Shown: positions 56,034-63,894 of the stretch, piece after piece
How positions within the stretch are numbered: the first letter of the stretch is position 1
Layout: each line of letters opens with the position of its first letter
Assembly (NCBI GenBank): GCA_001897375.1
Contig: MKSU01000032.1
Location: 1-64,000, forward strand
Direction of reading: 5' to 3'
Source: Sphingomonas sp. 67-36
GTDB taxonomy: Bacteria > Pseudomonadota > Alphaproteobacteria > Sphingomonadales > Sphingomonadaceae
Length of the DNA stretch: 64,000 nucleotides
Notes under the pieces: model-generated
The model's database searches: none
What the model was told of the DNA's origin: nothing
What the model saw: the letters and a program-made list of their open reading frames with translations, nothing else
Made by a program: the position numbers and the translations under genes

Positions 56034-57221
56034 TCAGTCCACCAGTTCCAGCGCGACCGCCGTCGCCTCGCCGCCGCCGATGCACAACGACGCGACGCCC
56101 CGCCTGCCGCCGCGATTCTGGAGCGCGGCGATCAGCGTGGCGATGATCCGCGCGCCAGACGCGCCGATCGGATGGCCCAGCGCGGTCGCGCCGCCGTTGA
56201 CGTTGACCCTGGCGTGATCCAGCCCGAGATCGTGCATCGCGATCATCGAGACGCAGGCGAACGCCTCGTTCACCTCGAACAGATCGACGTCGGCGGCCTT
56301 CCAGCCGGCCTTGTCCAGCACCTTGCGGATCGCGTCGACCGGCGCGGTGGTGAACTTCGCCGGCTGATGCGCATGGGCGGCGGTGGCGACGATGCGCGCG
56401 ACCGGCTTCAGCCCCTTTTCGGCGGCGACGCTCTCGCGCGTCAGCACCAGCGCGGCCGCGCCGTCGGAGATCGACGAGGCGTTGGCGGCGGTGATCGTGC
56501 CGTCCTTGGCGAAGGCGGGCTTGAGGCTCGGGATCTTGGAGGGATCGCCCTTCAGCGGCTGCTCGTCCTTGTCGACCGTCTCGACGCCCTTGCGGCCCTT
56601 CACCTCCACCGCGACGATCTCGCGATCGAACGCGCCGGACTTCTGCGCCTCCTGCGCGCGGGTGAGCGAGGCGATGGCGTAATCGTCCTGTGCGGTGCGG
56701 GTGAATTGATATTCGCCGGCGGTCTCCTCCGCGAACACGCCCATCGCCTTGCCCGGCTCATAGGCGTCCTCCAGCCCGTCGAGGAACATATGATCCATCA
56801 CCCGGTCATGCCCGAGCCGCGCGCCGGAACGGTGCTTCTGGAGCAGATAGGGGGCGTTGGTCATGCTCTCCATGCCGCCGGTGACGATGAGGTCGACCGT
56901 GCCGGCGGCAAGCGCCTCCGCGCCCATGATCGCCGCCTGCATACCCGAGCCGCACATCTTGTTGACCGTGGTCGCCTCGACCGATTGCGGCAGGCCGGCC
57001 TTGAGCGCCGCCTGGCGTGCCGGAGCCTGGCCGAGGCCGGCCGGAAGCACGCATCCCATGTAGATGCGCTCGACATCGGCGCCGTCCACCCCGGCGCGCT
57101 CGACAGCGGCCTTCACGGCGGTGGCGCCCAGTTCGGTCGCGGACGCGCCCGAAAGGCTGCCCTGAAACGACCCCATCGGGGTGCGGGCATAGGAAAGAAT
57201 CACGACGGGATCGGTGGCCAT
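56034..57221 (-). CDS. Acetyl-CoA acetyltransferase (thiolase)
   Basis: A 395-residue biosynthetic-type thiolase. It has the nucleophile C90 in NKMCGSGMQAA, NEAFA with the second catalytic Asn/His environment, GGATALGHPIGASGAR and the C-terminal CIGGGEATAVALE (general-acid Cys). It condenses two acetyl-CoA to acetoacetyl-CoA or works in reverse in fatty-acid and PHB metabolism. No phaB or phaC neighbour is seen, so the pathway is undecided. ACGGAG lies 7 nt before the ATG. Confidence 0.94.
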   Translation of the reverse strand: MATDPVVILSYARTPMGSFQGSLSGASATELGATAVKAAVERAGVDGADVERIYMGCVLPAGLGQAPARQAALKAGLPQSVEATTVNKMCGSGMQAAIMGAEALAAGTVDLIVTGGMESMTNAPYLLQKHRSGARLGHDRVMDHMFLDGLEDAYEPGKAMGVFAEETAGEYQFTRTAQDDYAIASLTRAQEAQKSGAFDREIVAVEVKGRKGVETVDKDEQPLKGDPSKIPSLKPAFAKDGTITAANASSISDGAAALVLTRESVAAEKGLKPVARIVATAAHAHQPAKFTTAPVDAIRKVLDKAGWKAADVDLFEVNEAFACVSMIAMHDLGLDHARVNVNGGATALGHPIGASGARIIATLIAALQNRGGRRGVASLCIGGGEATAVALELVD

Positions 57222-57291
57222 TTCGCTGCTCCGTAAGTTTGAGCGCGATCTAGTCGGCGACGGCGCGCTTTTCAAACGATAGGAAAACGGA

Positions 57292-57543
57292 ATGGAGATA
57301 CTGATCCAGTCGCTGAAATGGGCCGCCTCGATCAGCGGGACGATCGCCGCCTTCATGGTGTCGCTGGACAGCGGACGGAAAGTGACCGGCTGGGGCTTCG
57401 TGATCTTCGTCGCCTCATCCGTGGCGTGGATCGCGGGCGCGGCATTGACCCGCGACTGGGCGCTGGGCACGCAGAATGTCGTGCTGTTCGGGATCAATCT
57501 GTTCGGCGTCTATCGTTATCTGGTGCGCAAGCGTGCCGTCTGA
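57292..57543 (+). CDS. 83-residue membrane protein upstream of the prepilin peptidase gene
   Basis: Predicted three-helix protein (KWAASISGTIAAFMVSL, WGFVIFVASSVAWIAGAAL, NVVLFGINLFGVYRYLV). GATAGGAAAACGGA supplies a reasonable ribosome site. The C-terminal codons overlap the GTG start of the prepilin peptidase by 11 bp, so the two are translationally linked. Unrecognised family; a small transporter-like or accessory protein is possible. Confidence 0.7.
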   Translation: MEILIQSLKWAASISGTIAAFMVSLDSGRKVTGWGFVIFVASSVAWIAGAALTRDWALGTQNVVLFGINLFGVYRYLVRKRAV

Positions 57544-58288
57544 AGCGTGGTGGGCGCTGCTGCTGTTCGGCGCGGGGGCGATCGCCGGGAGCTTCCTCGC
57601 GACGATCGTCATCCGCTGGCCGGAAGGGCGCGGCGTGACGCGCGGCCGATCCGCGTGCGATTCCTGCGGGCGCCGGCTGGGCGGGGCCGAACTGGTGCCG
57701 CTGCTGAGCGCGCTGGCGTTGCGCGGGCGCTGCCGCGCGTGCGGCGCGGCGATCGATCGGCGGCACTGGCAGATCGAGCTGGGGTGCGCGCTGATCGGCG
57801 CGCTGGCGGGCTATGTCGCGCCGGGAGCCGCCGGAGTGGCGGGGGCGCTGTTCGGCTGGCTGCTGCTGACGCTCGCCGCGCTCGATGTCGCGGCATTGTG
57901 GCTGCCGGACGCGCTGACCGGCGCGCTGGCGCTGGCCGGCGTCGCGGCGGGGGCGCTGAGCATCTTCCCGTCACTGGAAGAACGGCTGCTCGGCGGCGTC
58001 GCGGGTTTCGCGAGCCTGTGGACGATCGCGACTCTCTACCGGCTGGTCAGGAAGCGCGAGGGGCTGGGCGGCGGCGACCCGAAGCTGCTCGGCGCGATCG
58101 GGCTGTGGCTCGGCTGGCGGCTGCTGCCCGCCGTGGTGGTGCTCGCCGCATTGGTCGGACTGGGGCTGGCGCTGTTCGAGCGGCTGCGCGGACGGCCGCT
58201 CGCCAGCGACGCGCGGCTGCCGTTCGGCGCGTTCCTCGCCGTCGCGGCTTATCCGGCGTGGCTGATGATGATAGGGATGGCGGCATGA
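57533..58288 (+). CDS. Type IV prepilin peptidase (PilD/GspO type)
   Basis: A 251-residue A24 aspartic protease with N-methyltransferase-type N-terminus. The zinc Cys are C42/C45 (CDSCGRR) and C67/C70 (CRACGAA). The catalytic acids are in LDVAALWLPDALT (D118/D126 region) and GGGDPKLL (D182, the GxGD motif). Eight hydrophobic helices are visible. It would cut and methylate prepilins or pseudopilins of a pilus or type II secretion system, none of which is in this window. GTG start inside the upstream gene. Confidence 0.93.
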   Translation: MPSEAWWALLLFGAGAIAGSFLATIVIRWPEGRGVTRGRSACDSCGRRLGGAELVPLLSALALRGRCRACGAAIDRRHWQIELGCALIGALAGYVAPGAAGVAGALFGWLLLTLAALDVAALWLPDALTGALALAGVAAGALSIFPSLEERLLGGVAGFASLWTIATLYRLVRKREGLGGGDPKLLGAIGLWLGWRLLPAVVVLAALVGLGLALFERLRGRPLASDARLPFGAFLAVAAYPAWLMMIGMAA

Positions 58289-58725
58289 TCGCGCTCCTCC
58301 TCGCGCTGCTTGCCGACCCGCCCGCTCCGCCGCAGCCGGCATCGATCGACGGCCTGCCGATCGGCGCGCTGGCCGCGCAGTCGCTCCCCGCGCGCGGCTG
58401 CGCCGCCTATCTGTTCTCCACCGGCGCGACGCGCACGCTCGCCGCGATGGCGACGGCGGACCCCGGCAGCATCCGGCTCGTGCTGGATGGCGCGGTGGCG
58501 GATTATCCGCGCGTCGGGCAGAGCGGGACGGCCAATCTCGGCTTCGCGCCGGTCAGCGAATACCGGCTGGGCGACGTGACGGTGCGGCTGGAGATGGCCG
58601 TTTCCCGGCGCGCCGACCTTGCGGACGGCGCATTGATCTCTTCGGCGATGCTGAGGATCGACCGGGGCGCGAAGGATGGTATCATCATGCCGCTCGGCGG
58701 CCTGATCGGCTGCGCGAAAAAATAG
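58285..58725 (+). CDS. Hypothetical exported protein
   Basis: A 146-residue product with a short hydrophobic N-terminus (MIALLLALLA). The body has ARGCAAYLFSTGATRTLAAMATADPGSIRLVLDGA, then YRLGDVTVRLEMAVSRRADLADGALISSAMLRI and PLGGLIGCAKK. Both Cys could form a disulfide. Its ATG overlaps the prepilin peptidase stop (ATGA). Function unknown. Confidence 0.7.
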   Translation: MIALLLALLADPPAPPQPASIDGLPIGALAAQSLPARGCAAYLFSTGATRTLAAMATADPGSIRLVLDGAVADYPRVGQSGTANLGFAPVSEYRLGDVTVRLEMAVSRRADLADGALISSAMLRIDRGAKDGIIMPLGGLIGCAKK

Positions 58726-58740
58726 CAGGAGGGGCAGGAA

Positions 58741-60147
58741 ATGCAGGAGATACTGGCGGCGCAGCGCGAGAGCTTCATGGCGGCGCTGCCCGAGCCGCTT
58801 GCGTTGCGCAAGGACCGGCTGAAGCGCGCGGCGGCGATGATCCGCGATTCCGCGCAACGCTTCTGCGACGCGCTGTCGGAGGATTTCGGGCATCGCAGCG
58901 CCGATCAGACGATGGTGACGGATATCGCCGGATCGATCGGCCCGATCAATCACGCGATCAAGCACCTCGACCGCTGGGTGCGGCGCGATCGGCGTTCGGT
59001 GCAATTCCCGCTCGGCCTGCTCGGCGCAAGGGCGTGGGTGGAATATCAGCCGAAGGGCGTGATCGGCGTGATCGCGCCGTGGAATTTCCCGGTGAACCTG
59101 GTGATGGCGCCGCTTGCCGGCGTGTTCGCGGCGGGCAATCGCGCGATGGTCAAGACCAGCGAATTCACCCCCGCGACGGCGGCGCTGTTCGAGGAGATCG
59201 TCGGGAAATATTTCGACCGCACCGAACTGGTGTTCGTCTCCGGCGGGCCGGAGGTGGGCAAGGCCTTCGCCGAATTGCCGTTCGATCACCTGCTGTTCAC
59301 CGGCGCGACCGGCATCGGCCGGCATATCCTCCACGCGGCGGCGGACAATCTGACGCCGGTGACGCTGGAACTGGGCGGCAAATCGCCGGTGATCGTCGGC
59401 AAGGGCGCCGATCTGGCGCAGGTCGGGCAGCGGGTGGCGCTGGGCAAGATGCTCAACGCCGGGCAGATCTGCCTCGCGCCCGATTACGTGCTGGTGCCGT
59501 CGGAGCGGGAAGGGGAACTGGTCGACAGCCTGAAAAATGCCGCGACCGCGATGTATCCGACGCTGCTGTCCAATCCGGACTATACCAGCGTGGTCAACGA
59601 CCGGCATTTCCAGCGGCTCAACGCCTGGATCGACGACGCCCGCGCGAAAGGCGCGACGGTGGAGGTGGTCAATCCGGCTGGCGAGGATTTCAGCAGCACC
59701 AATTCGCGCAAGATGCCGCTGCATATCGTCCGCGACGTGACCGACGACATGACGCTGATGCAGGAGGAGATATTCGGTCCCGTCCTGCCGGTGCGGCGCT
59801 ATGACGGGATCGAGGGCGCGATCGGCGAGGTCAACCGCCGTGACCGGCCGCTCGGCCTGTATTATTTCGGCCCCGACGCGACGGAGCGCCGCCGCGTGCT
59901 CGATCGCACCATCTCCGGCGGGGTGACGCTGGACGATGTGGTGTTCCATGTCTCGATGGAGGACCTGCCGTTCGGCGGGGTCGGGCCGTCCGGCATGGGC
60001 GCCTATCACGGCCGCGACGGCTTCGTGACGTTCAGCCATCCGAAGGCCGTCTACAAGCAGGCGCGAGTCGATGTGGCGAAGCTGGCGGGGCTGAAGCCAC
60101 CCTATGGCGCGGCGACTCGCAAGAACGCGGCGCGACAGATCGGCTGA
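58741..60147 (+). CDS. calB: Coniferyl-aldehyde-type aldehyde dehydrogenase
   Basis: A 468-residue NAD(P)-dependent ALDH of the CalB-like group, which lacks the long ALDH N-terminal extension. E210 in VTLELGGKSPVIVG and catalytic C244 in GQICLAPDYVLVP are present, with APWNFPVNLVMAPLAGVFAAGN in the cofactor domain and EEIFGPVLPVRRYD later. Family members oxidise coniferyl aldehyde to ferulate, or related aryl aldehydes, which fits lignin-aromatic metabolism in sphingomonads; long-chain fatty aldehydes are also possible. It starts 15 bp after the preceding gene. Confidence 0.9.
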   Translation: MQEILAAQRESFMAALPEPLALRKDRLKRAAAMIRDSAQRFCDALSEDFGHRSADQTMVTDIAGSIGPINHAIKHLDRWVRRDRRSVQFPLGLLGARAWVEYQPKGVIGVIAPWNFPVNLVMAPLAGVFAAGNRAMVKTSEFTPATAALFEEIVGKYFDRTELVFVSGGPEVGKAFAELPFDHLLFTGATGIGRHILHAAADNLTPVTLELGGKSPVIVGKGADLAQVGQRVALGKMLNAGQICLAPDYVLVPSEREGELVDSLKNAATAMYPTLLSNPDYTSVVNDRHFQRLNAWIDDARAKGATVEVVNPAGEDFSSTNSRKMPLHIVRDVTDDMTLMQEEIFGPVLPVRRYDGIEGAIGEVNRRDRPLGLYYFGPDATERRRVLDRTISGGVTLDDVVFHVSMEDLPFGGVGPSGMGAYHGRDGFVTFSHPKAVYKQARVDVAKLAGLKPPYGAATRKNAARQIG

Positions 60148-60151
60148 ACTG

Positions 60152-60177
60152 AAAAGGGCGCCCCGTCCGGGGCGCCC
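60152..60177 (-). terminator. Terminator after the DUF465 gene (and possibly calB)
   Basis: A perfect 10-bp stem (gggcgccccg / cggggcgccc, loop tc) is followed by TTTT on the minus strand. It lies 9 bp after the stop of the minus-strand DUF465 gene and just past the calB stop, so it may serve both converging transcripts. Confidence 0.8.
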
Positions 60178-60185
60178 TGCCTGGC

Positions 60186-60344
60186 TCAATGCGCCAGCGC
60201 GATTTCCTCTTTCACGCGCAATTTCTGTTTCTTGAGGTCCGCCACCAGGAACGTATCGGGCATCGGGCGATGCTCCTCCTCGGCAATGCGCCGGTCCAGA
60301 ACCGCATGTTTGGCCTCAAGAGCCGAAAGATGCGCAGTCTGCAT
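60186..60344 (-). CDS. DUF465/YdcH-like microprotein
   Basis: A 52-residue helical protein: MQTAHLSALEAKHAVLDRRIAEEEHRPMPD...FLVADLKKQKLRVKEEIALAH, with the family pattern L..KH..LD..I and LKK.KL..K.EI. An unusually perfect ribosome site (AAGGAGG, 7 nt upstream) and a strong terminator suggest high expression. YdcH proteins are short coiled-coil polypeptides of unknown function. Confidence 0.85.
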   Translation of the reverse strand: MQTAHLSALEAKHAVLDRRIAEEEHRPMPDTFLVADLKKQKLRVKEEIALAH

Positions 60345-60530
60345 GACAGGAACCTCCTTGGTCAGATTGACGGGAATGGGGAGTAGAACACCGATCGCGG
60401 GAAAAGTCGCCATCGAAATTGCCCGGTTTCGATCGGGAGCGCCATCGGCGGGACATTGCGCGCGCGACACGAGAAATTGTCCCCCACGCGCGCGCCGCTT
60501 CTGCTAGGGAGGATGACGGAGGGCGAGCGG

Positions 60531-60728
60531 GTGGACGACCATGAACTGACGGTGCGGCTGAACGCGTTGCGGATCGAGCATCGCGATCTCGACGCGGCGA
60601 TCGTCGCGCTGGGCGGCGCCGGCACGGTCGATCAGCTCCAGATGGCCCGCCTCAAGAAGCGCAAATTGCGGTTGCGCGACGAGATCGCCGCGCTGGAGGA
60701 TCAACTGATCCCCGACATCATCGCCTGA
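60531..60728 (+). CDS. Second DUF465/YdcH-like protein, divergent
   Basis: A 65-residue protein, VDDHELTVRLNALRIEHRDLDAAIVALGG..VDQLQMARLKKRKLRLRDEIAALEDQLIPDIIA, with the same LKKRKL..RDEI signature as its divergent neighbour but a longer tail. GTG is chosen because GGAG lies 9 nt upstream; an ATG six codons earlier is directly against its GGGAGG. It precedes the RcdA-like gene by 49 bp on the same strand. Confidence 0.8.
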   Translation: MDDHELTVRLNALRIEHRDLDAAIVALGGAGTVDQLQMARLKKRKLRLRDEIAALEDQLIPDIIA

Positions 60729-60777
60729 CGGCGACCCGCCTGTTTCTGTTCGGGACCGGTTCCGGCGGATTTCGGGC

Positions 60778-61284
60778 GTGCTGGCCGTGGCGAAAAAGCG
60801 CAAAACCTGTCACCCCTTCGCGATGGGGCGCGGACATTATGATTCGGCGGTGCATCGCCGGCTGATCGACGGACTTTATACCGAGGCGATGCTCCTCGCC
60901 GACGAGGCGCGCAGCTATTTCGACGAGGGCGGACGGGTCGAGCGCGAGGCGCTGCCGCCGATGATGCGCGTCAGCTTCTCGTGCGAATCGCTGAAGGTGA
61001 CGACGCGGCTGATGCACGTCATCGCCTGGCTGCTCACCCAGCGCGCGATCCAGCAGGGCGAGCTTGCCGCGCGCGATGCGCTCGATCCCTCGCGGCGACT
61101 GGGCGCGGCGCCGGATACCGATGGGGAATTGCTGCGCGGGCTTCCCGAGCAGGCACGGCAGATGATCGCGTCCAGCATCGACCTGCACCGGCGCGTCGCC
61201 CGTCTGGATGCGGCGCAGGTCGCCGGCCTGCCGGACGAAAGCCCCGCGCGGCAGATGCTCGACCGGCTGTCGCTGGTCTTCTGA
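60778..61284 (+). CDS. rcdA: DUF1465/RcdA-like ClpXP adaptor
   Basis: A 168-residue protein matching DUF1465, which in Caulobacter is RcdA, a regulator of CtrA degradation acting with CpdR and PopA on ClpXP. Core: LIDGLYTEAMLLADEARSYFDE, VSFSCESLKVTTRLMHVIAWLLTQRAIQQGEL (the helix that defines the family), and a disordered C-terminal tail. The start is uncertain; an ATG at 60823 would drop the first 15 residues. Together with sspB it gives two ClpXP adaptors in this window. Confidence 0.88.
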   Translation: MLAVAKKRKTCHPFAMGRGHYDSAVHRRLIDGLYTEAMLLADEARSYFDEGGRVEREALPPMMRVSFSCESLKVTTRLMHVIAWLLTQRAIQQGELAARDALDPSRRLGAAPDTDGELLRGLPEQARQMIASSIDLHRRVARLDAAQVAGLPDESPARQMLDRLSLVF

Positions 61285-61396
61285 GCTATTTTGCCGGCGG
61301 CTGGGGGACAGGTGAATAAAGGTTAACTCGACTCCGGCCCGAACGTTCGGGATGCTCGCGGACGTGATCCATTCCGATCACGAGGAGTGCAGAGTC

Positions 61397-61612
61397 ATGG
61401 GCATCACCAATTTCATCGAGGAGGCCGCGGGGGCCTTTGCCGCGGACAAGGCGCTTGAGGCTGTCGATCCCGATGCCGGCGTGCTCGCCAAGGCAGCGGC
61501 GGCGGTTGCGGGCTTCGAAGGCGTCGGCAAGATCAAGGAAATGCTGAGCGGCGACGGCGATGGCAGCGCCGATGCGGATACCGCGACGCCGGACGACGAC
61601 GCGCAAAGCTGA
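61397..61612 (+). CDS. Small acidic hypothetical protein
   Basis: A 71-residue product: MGITNFIEEAAGAFAADKALEAVDPDAGVLAKAAAAVAGFEGVGKIKEML followed by a Gly/Asp/Ala-rich acidic tail. The first 50 residues could form an amphipathic helix. GAGGAG lies upstream of the ATG. Unrecognised; possibly a low-complexity stress-type protein. Confidence 0.6.
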   Translation: MGITNFIEEAAGAFAADKALEAVDPDAGVLAKAAAAVAGFEGVGKIKEMLSGDGDGSADADTATPDDDAQS

Positions 61613-61658
61613 CCGATCGGGCAGGGGGCGGTCCATTTCCGCTCCCTGCGTCCTTCGC

Positions 61659-62618
61659 TTAAACGGCCAGCCGCGCCCGCGCCGCGCGATATTCGCGTTC
61701 CAGCCGGTCGACGCGATCGGCGACCGGCTCGATCCGGCTCACCGCGCCGATGCCCTGGCCCGAGCCCCAGATATCGCGCCACGCCTTCGCCTTCGCGCCG
61801 TTGCTCTGGCCGAAGTTCATCGTCTTGTAGTCGCCCTCGGGCAGATTGTCCGGGTCCAGCCCGGCGGCGGTGATCGAGCCGCGCAGATAGTTGCCGTGCA
61901 CCCCGGTGAACAGGTTCGAATAGACGATATCCGCGGCGCGGCTCTCGACGATGCCCTGCTTGTAGCGTTCGTCGGCATTGGCCTCGACCGTGGCGATGAA
62001 CGGCGAGCCGATATAGGCGAAGTCCGCCCCCATCGCCTGCGCCGCCAGCACCGCGTCGCCGGTCGCGATCGAGCCGGACAGCGCCACCGGCCCGTCGAAC
62101 CATTGGCGAATCTCGCCGACGATCGCGAAGGGGGAGAGGCGGCCGGCATGACCGCCGGCGCCGGCGGCGACCGGGATCAGCCCGTCCGCGCCCTTCTCGA
62201 TCGCCTTGCGCGCGAAACGGTCGTCGATCACGTCGTGGAAGGTGATGCCGCCCCAATTGTGGACGGCCTGGTTCAATTCCTCGCGTGCGCCGAGCGAGGT
62301 GATGGTGATCGGCACCTGCCATTTCTCGCACACCGCGAGATCGGCCTCTAGCCGGTCGTTCGACTTGTGGACGATCTGGTTGACCGCGAAGGGCGCCGCG
62401 GGCCGGTCGGGATGCGCGCGATTATGCGCCGCCAGTTCCTCGGTGATGCGATGGAGCCATTCGTCGAGCAACCCCTGCGGCCGTGCGTTGAGCGCCGGGA
62501 AGGAGCCGACGATCCCCGCCTTGCATTGCGCGATCACCAGATCCGGGCCGGAAATGATGAACAGGGGCGAGCCGATGATCGGCAGGCGCAGGCGGGAAAG
62601 AATGGTCGGGACCGTCAT
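61659..62618 (-). CDS. Nitronate monooxygenase-like (NMO/2-NPD) enzyme
   Basis: A 319-residue FMN-dependent TIM-barrel of the 2-nitropropane dioxygenase family. It opens LRLPIIGSPLFIISGPDLVIAQCKAGIVGSFPALN, and has GADGLIPVAAGAGGHAGRLS (the FMN/phosphate loop and catalytic His), SGSIATGDAVLAAQAMGADFAYIGSPFIAT and GQGIGAVSRIEPVADRV. It may detoxify nitronates such as propionate-3-nitronate; some homologues are trans-enoyl reductases. Convergent with the acidic small ORF. Confidence 0.9.
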   Translation of the reverse strand: MTVPTILSRLRLPIIGSPLFIISGPDLVIAQCKAGIVGSFPALNARPQGLLDEWLHRITEELAAHNRAHPDRPAAPFAVNQIVHKSNDRLEADLAVCEKWQVPITITSLGAREELNQAVHNWGGITFHDVIDDRFARKAIEKGADGLIPVAAGAGGHAGRLSPFAIVGEIRQWFDGPVALSGSIATGDAVLAAQAMGADFAYIGSPFIATVEANADERYKQGIVESRAADIVYSNLFTGVHGNYLRGSITAAGLDPDNLPEGDYKTMNFGQSNGAKAKAWRDIWGSGQGIGAVSRIEPVADRVDRLEREYRAARARLAV

Positions 62619-62663
62619 AACCGGCGTTATGTCAACGCCGTTACCATCTGTCCACCGGCTGCT

Positions 62664-63194
62664 TCACGCGGGATCGATGCGCTTGAGTTCCGTCATCGCC
62701 TCACGCGATTTGCCGACGTAGCTTTGCGCGGAGAGCTTGAGGAAGGCGACGGTCTTCTCGTCCAGCTTGCGCACCGCCCGGGCCGGCGAACCGACGATCA
62801 GGCTGCCCGGTTCGAAGGTCTTGCCCTCCGTCACCAGCGCGCCCGCGCCGACGATGCAATCCTCCGGGATCACCGCATGGTTGAGCACGATCGCGCCCAT
62901 GCCGATCAGCGCGCGGTCCCCCACGGTGCAGCCGTGCAGGATCGCGTGATGGCCCACGGTGCAATCCTCTCCCACGGTGCAGGGCGCGCCGGGATCGGAA
63001 TGGAGCATCGCGCCGTCCTGGATGTTGCTGCGCGCGCCGACGGCGATCGTGGTGTTGTCCGCGCGAATCACCGCGCCGAACCAGACGCTCGCTTCCTCCG
63101 CCAGCACGACGTCGCCGATCAGGTCGGCGCTGGGCGCGGCCCAGGCGGTGGCGTGGCAAGTCGGCCGTTTTCCGTGGAATTCGTAGAGCGGCAT
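62664..63194 (-). CDS. Gamma-class carbonic anhydrase-like protein
   Basis: A 176-residue left-handed beta-helix protein. The hexapeptide repeats include VWFGAVIRADNTTIAVGARSNIQDGAMLHSD, VGHHAILHGCTVGDRALIGMGAIV and CIVGAGALVTEG. Three His suited to bind metal are in MLHSD, VGHHAIL and HG. It is of the CaiE/PaaY/YrdA type. Excellent ribosome site (GAAGGAGGGAAG) before the ATG. Function as carbonic anhydrase or thioesterase-like is not settled by sequence. Confidence 0.93.
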   Translation of the reverse strand: MPLYEFHGKRPTCHATAWAAPSADLIGDVVLAEEASVWFGAVIRADNTTIAVGARSNIQDGAMLHSDPGAPCTVGEDCTVGHHAILHGCTVGDRALIGMGAIVLNHAVIPEDCIVGAGALVTEGKTFEPGSLIVGSPARAVRKLDEKTVAFLKLSAQSYVGKSREAMTELKRIDPA

Positions 63195-63285
63195 CTTCCC
63201 TCCTTCTGTGCCACGACAGGACAGTGCCCGCGTTAACGCTCTTTAGGCATGGCGGAAATCGTAAACGGAAGATTAACTCTCCGTC

Positions 63286-63450
63286 ATGAAACGACCGCTC
63301 GTCCTGACCAACGAGGCCGCAGGCCATCCGTTTCGCCGCTCGCTGCCGCCGCCACCTGCGGCTGGCAAGCGAGACGACGACCATGACCTGAAGCTGTTCG
63401 TGCTGAGCTTCACCGCCTTCTTCATCTGTTTCTGGACTTTTCTGCTATAG
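63286..63450 (+). CDS. 54-residue tail-anchored membrane microprotein
   Basis: Reads MKRPLVLTNEAAGHPFRRSLPPPP...DDDHDLKLFVLSFTAFFICFWTFLL. A polar, Pro-rich cytoplasmic part is followed by an acidic stretch and a single C-terminal helix (about 36-54). It is below usual gene-finding length, but the codon pattern and the clean helix support translation. It lies between the gamma-carbonic anhydrase gene (divergent) and doxX. Confidence 0.6.
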   Translation: MKRPLVLTNEAAGHPFRRSLPPPPAAGKRDDDHDLKLFVLSFTAFFICFWTFLL

Positions 63451-63495
63451 CGCGATGCCGCCGCTACAGGCCGGAACAGAAGGAGGAGGGGTTCG

Positions 63496-63894
63496 ATGGA
63501 GCAGATTCTTGCCGCCTGGCGGCCACGGATGTTGAGCATCCTCAGGATCATGGCGGCGCTGCTGTTCATGGAACACGGGCTGATGAAGCTGTTCGCCTTC
63601 CCGCTGCCGCAGCCGGGCGTGCCCAATCCGCTGCCGACGATCCTGCTGGTCGCGGCGGTGATCGAGGTGGTCGGCGGCACGCTGCTAGCGCTCGGCCTGT
63701 TCACCCGGCTCGCCGCCTTCATCTGCGCCGGGCAGATGGCGGTCGCCTATTTCACCGCGCATATGCCGCAGGGCTTCTGGCCCGGCGGGAACGGCGGGGA
63801 TGCGGCGATCCTGTTCTGCTTCATCTTCCTCTATCTCGTCTTCGCCGGGCCGGGGAGCTGGAGCATCGACGCGGCCCGCGGCCGCCGAAGCTAG
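63496..63894 (+). CDS. DoxX family membrane protein
   Basis: A 132-residue DoxX-type protein with four hydrophobic helices: LSILRIMAALLFMEHGLMKLFAFP (the family's R..L...F...G..K motif), LLVAAVIEVVGGTLLALGLFTRLAAFI, CAGQMAVAYFTAH and NGGDAAILFCFIFLYLVFAGPG. Homologues are linked to redox or thiol stress in membranes. GAAGGAGGAGG is a strong ribosome site. Its stop overlaps the next, convergent gene by 4 bp. Confidence 0.9.
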   Translation: MEQILAAWRPRMLSILRIMAALLFMEHGLMKLFAFPLPQPGVPNPLPTILLVAAVIEVVGGTLLALGLFTRLAAFICAGQMAVAYFTAHMPQGFWPGGNGGDAAILFCFIFLYLVFAGPGSWSIDAARGRRS

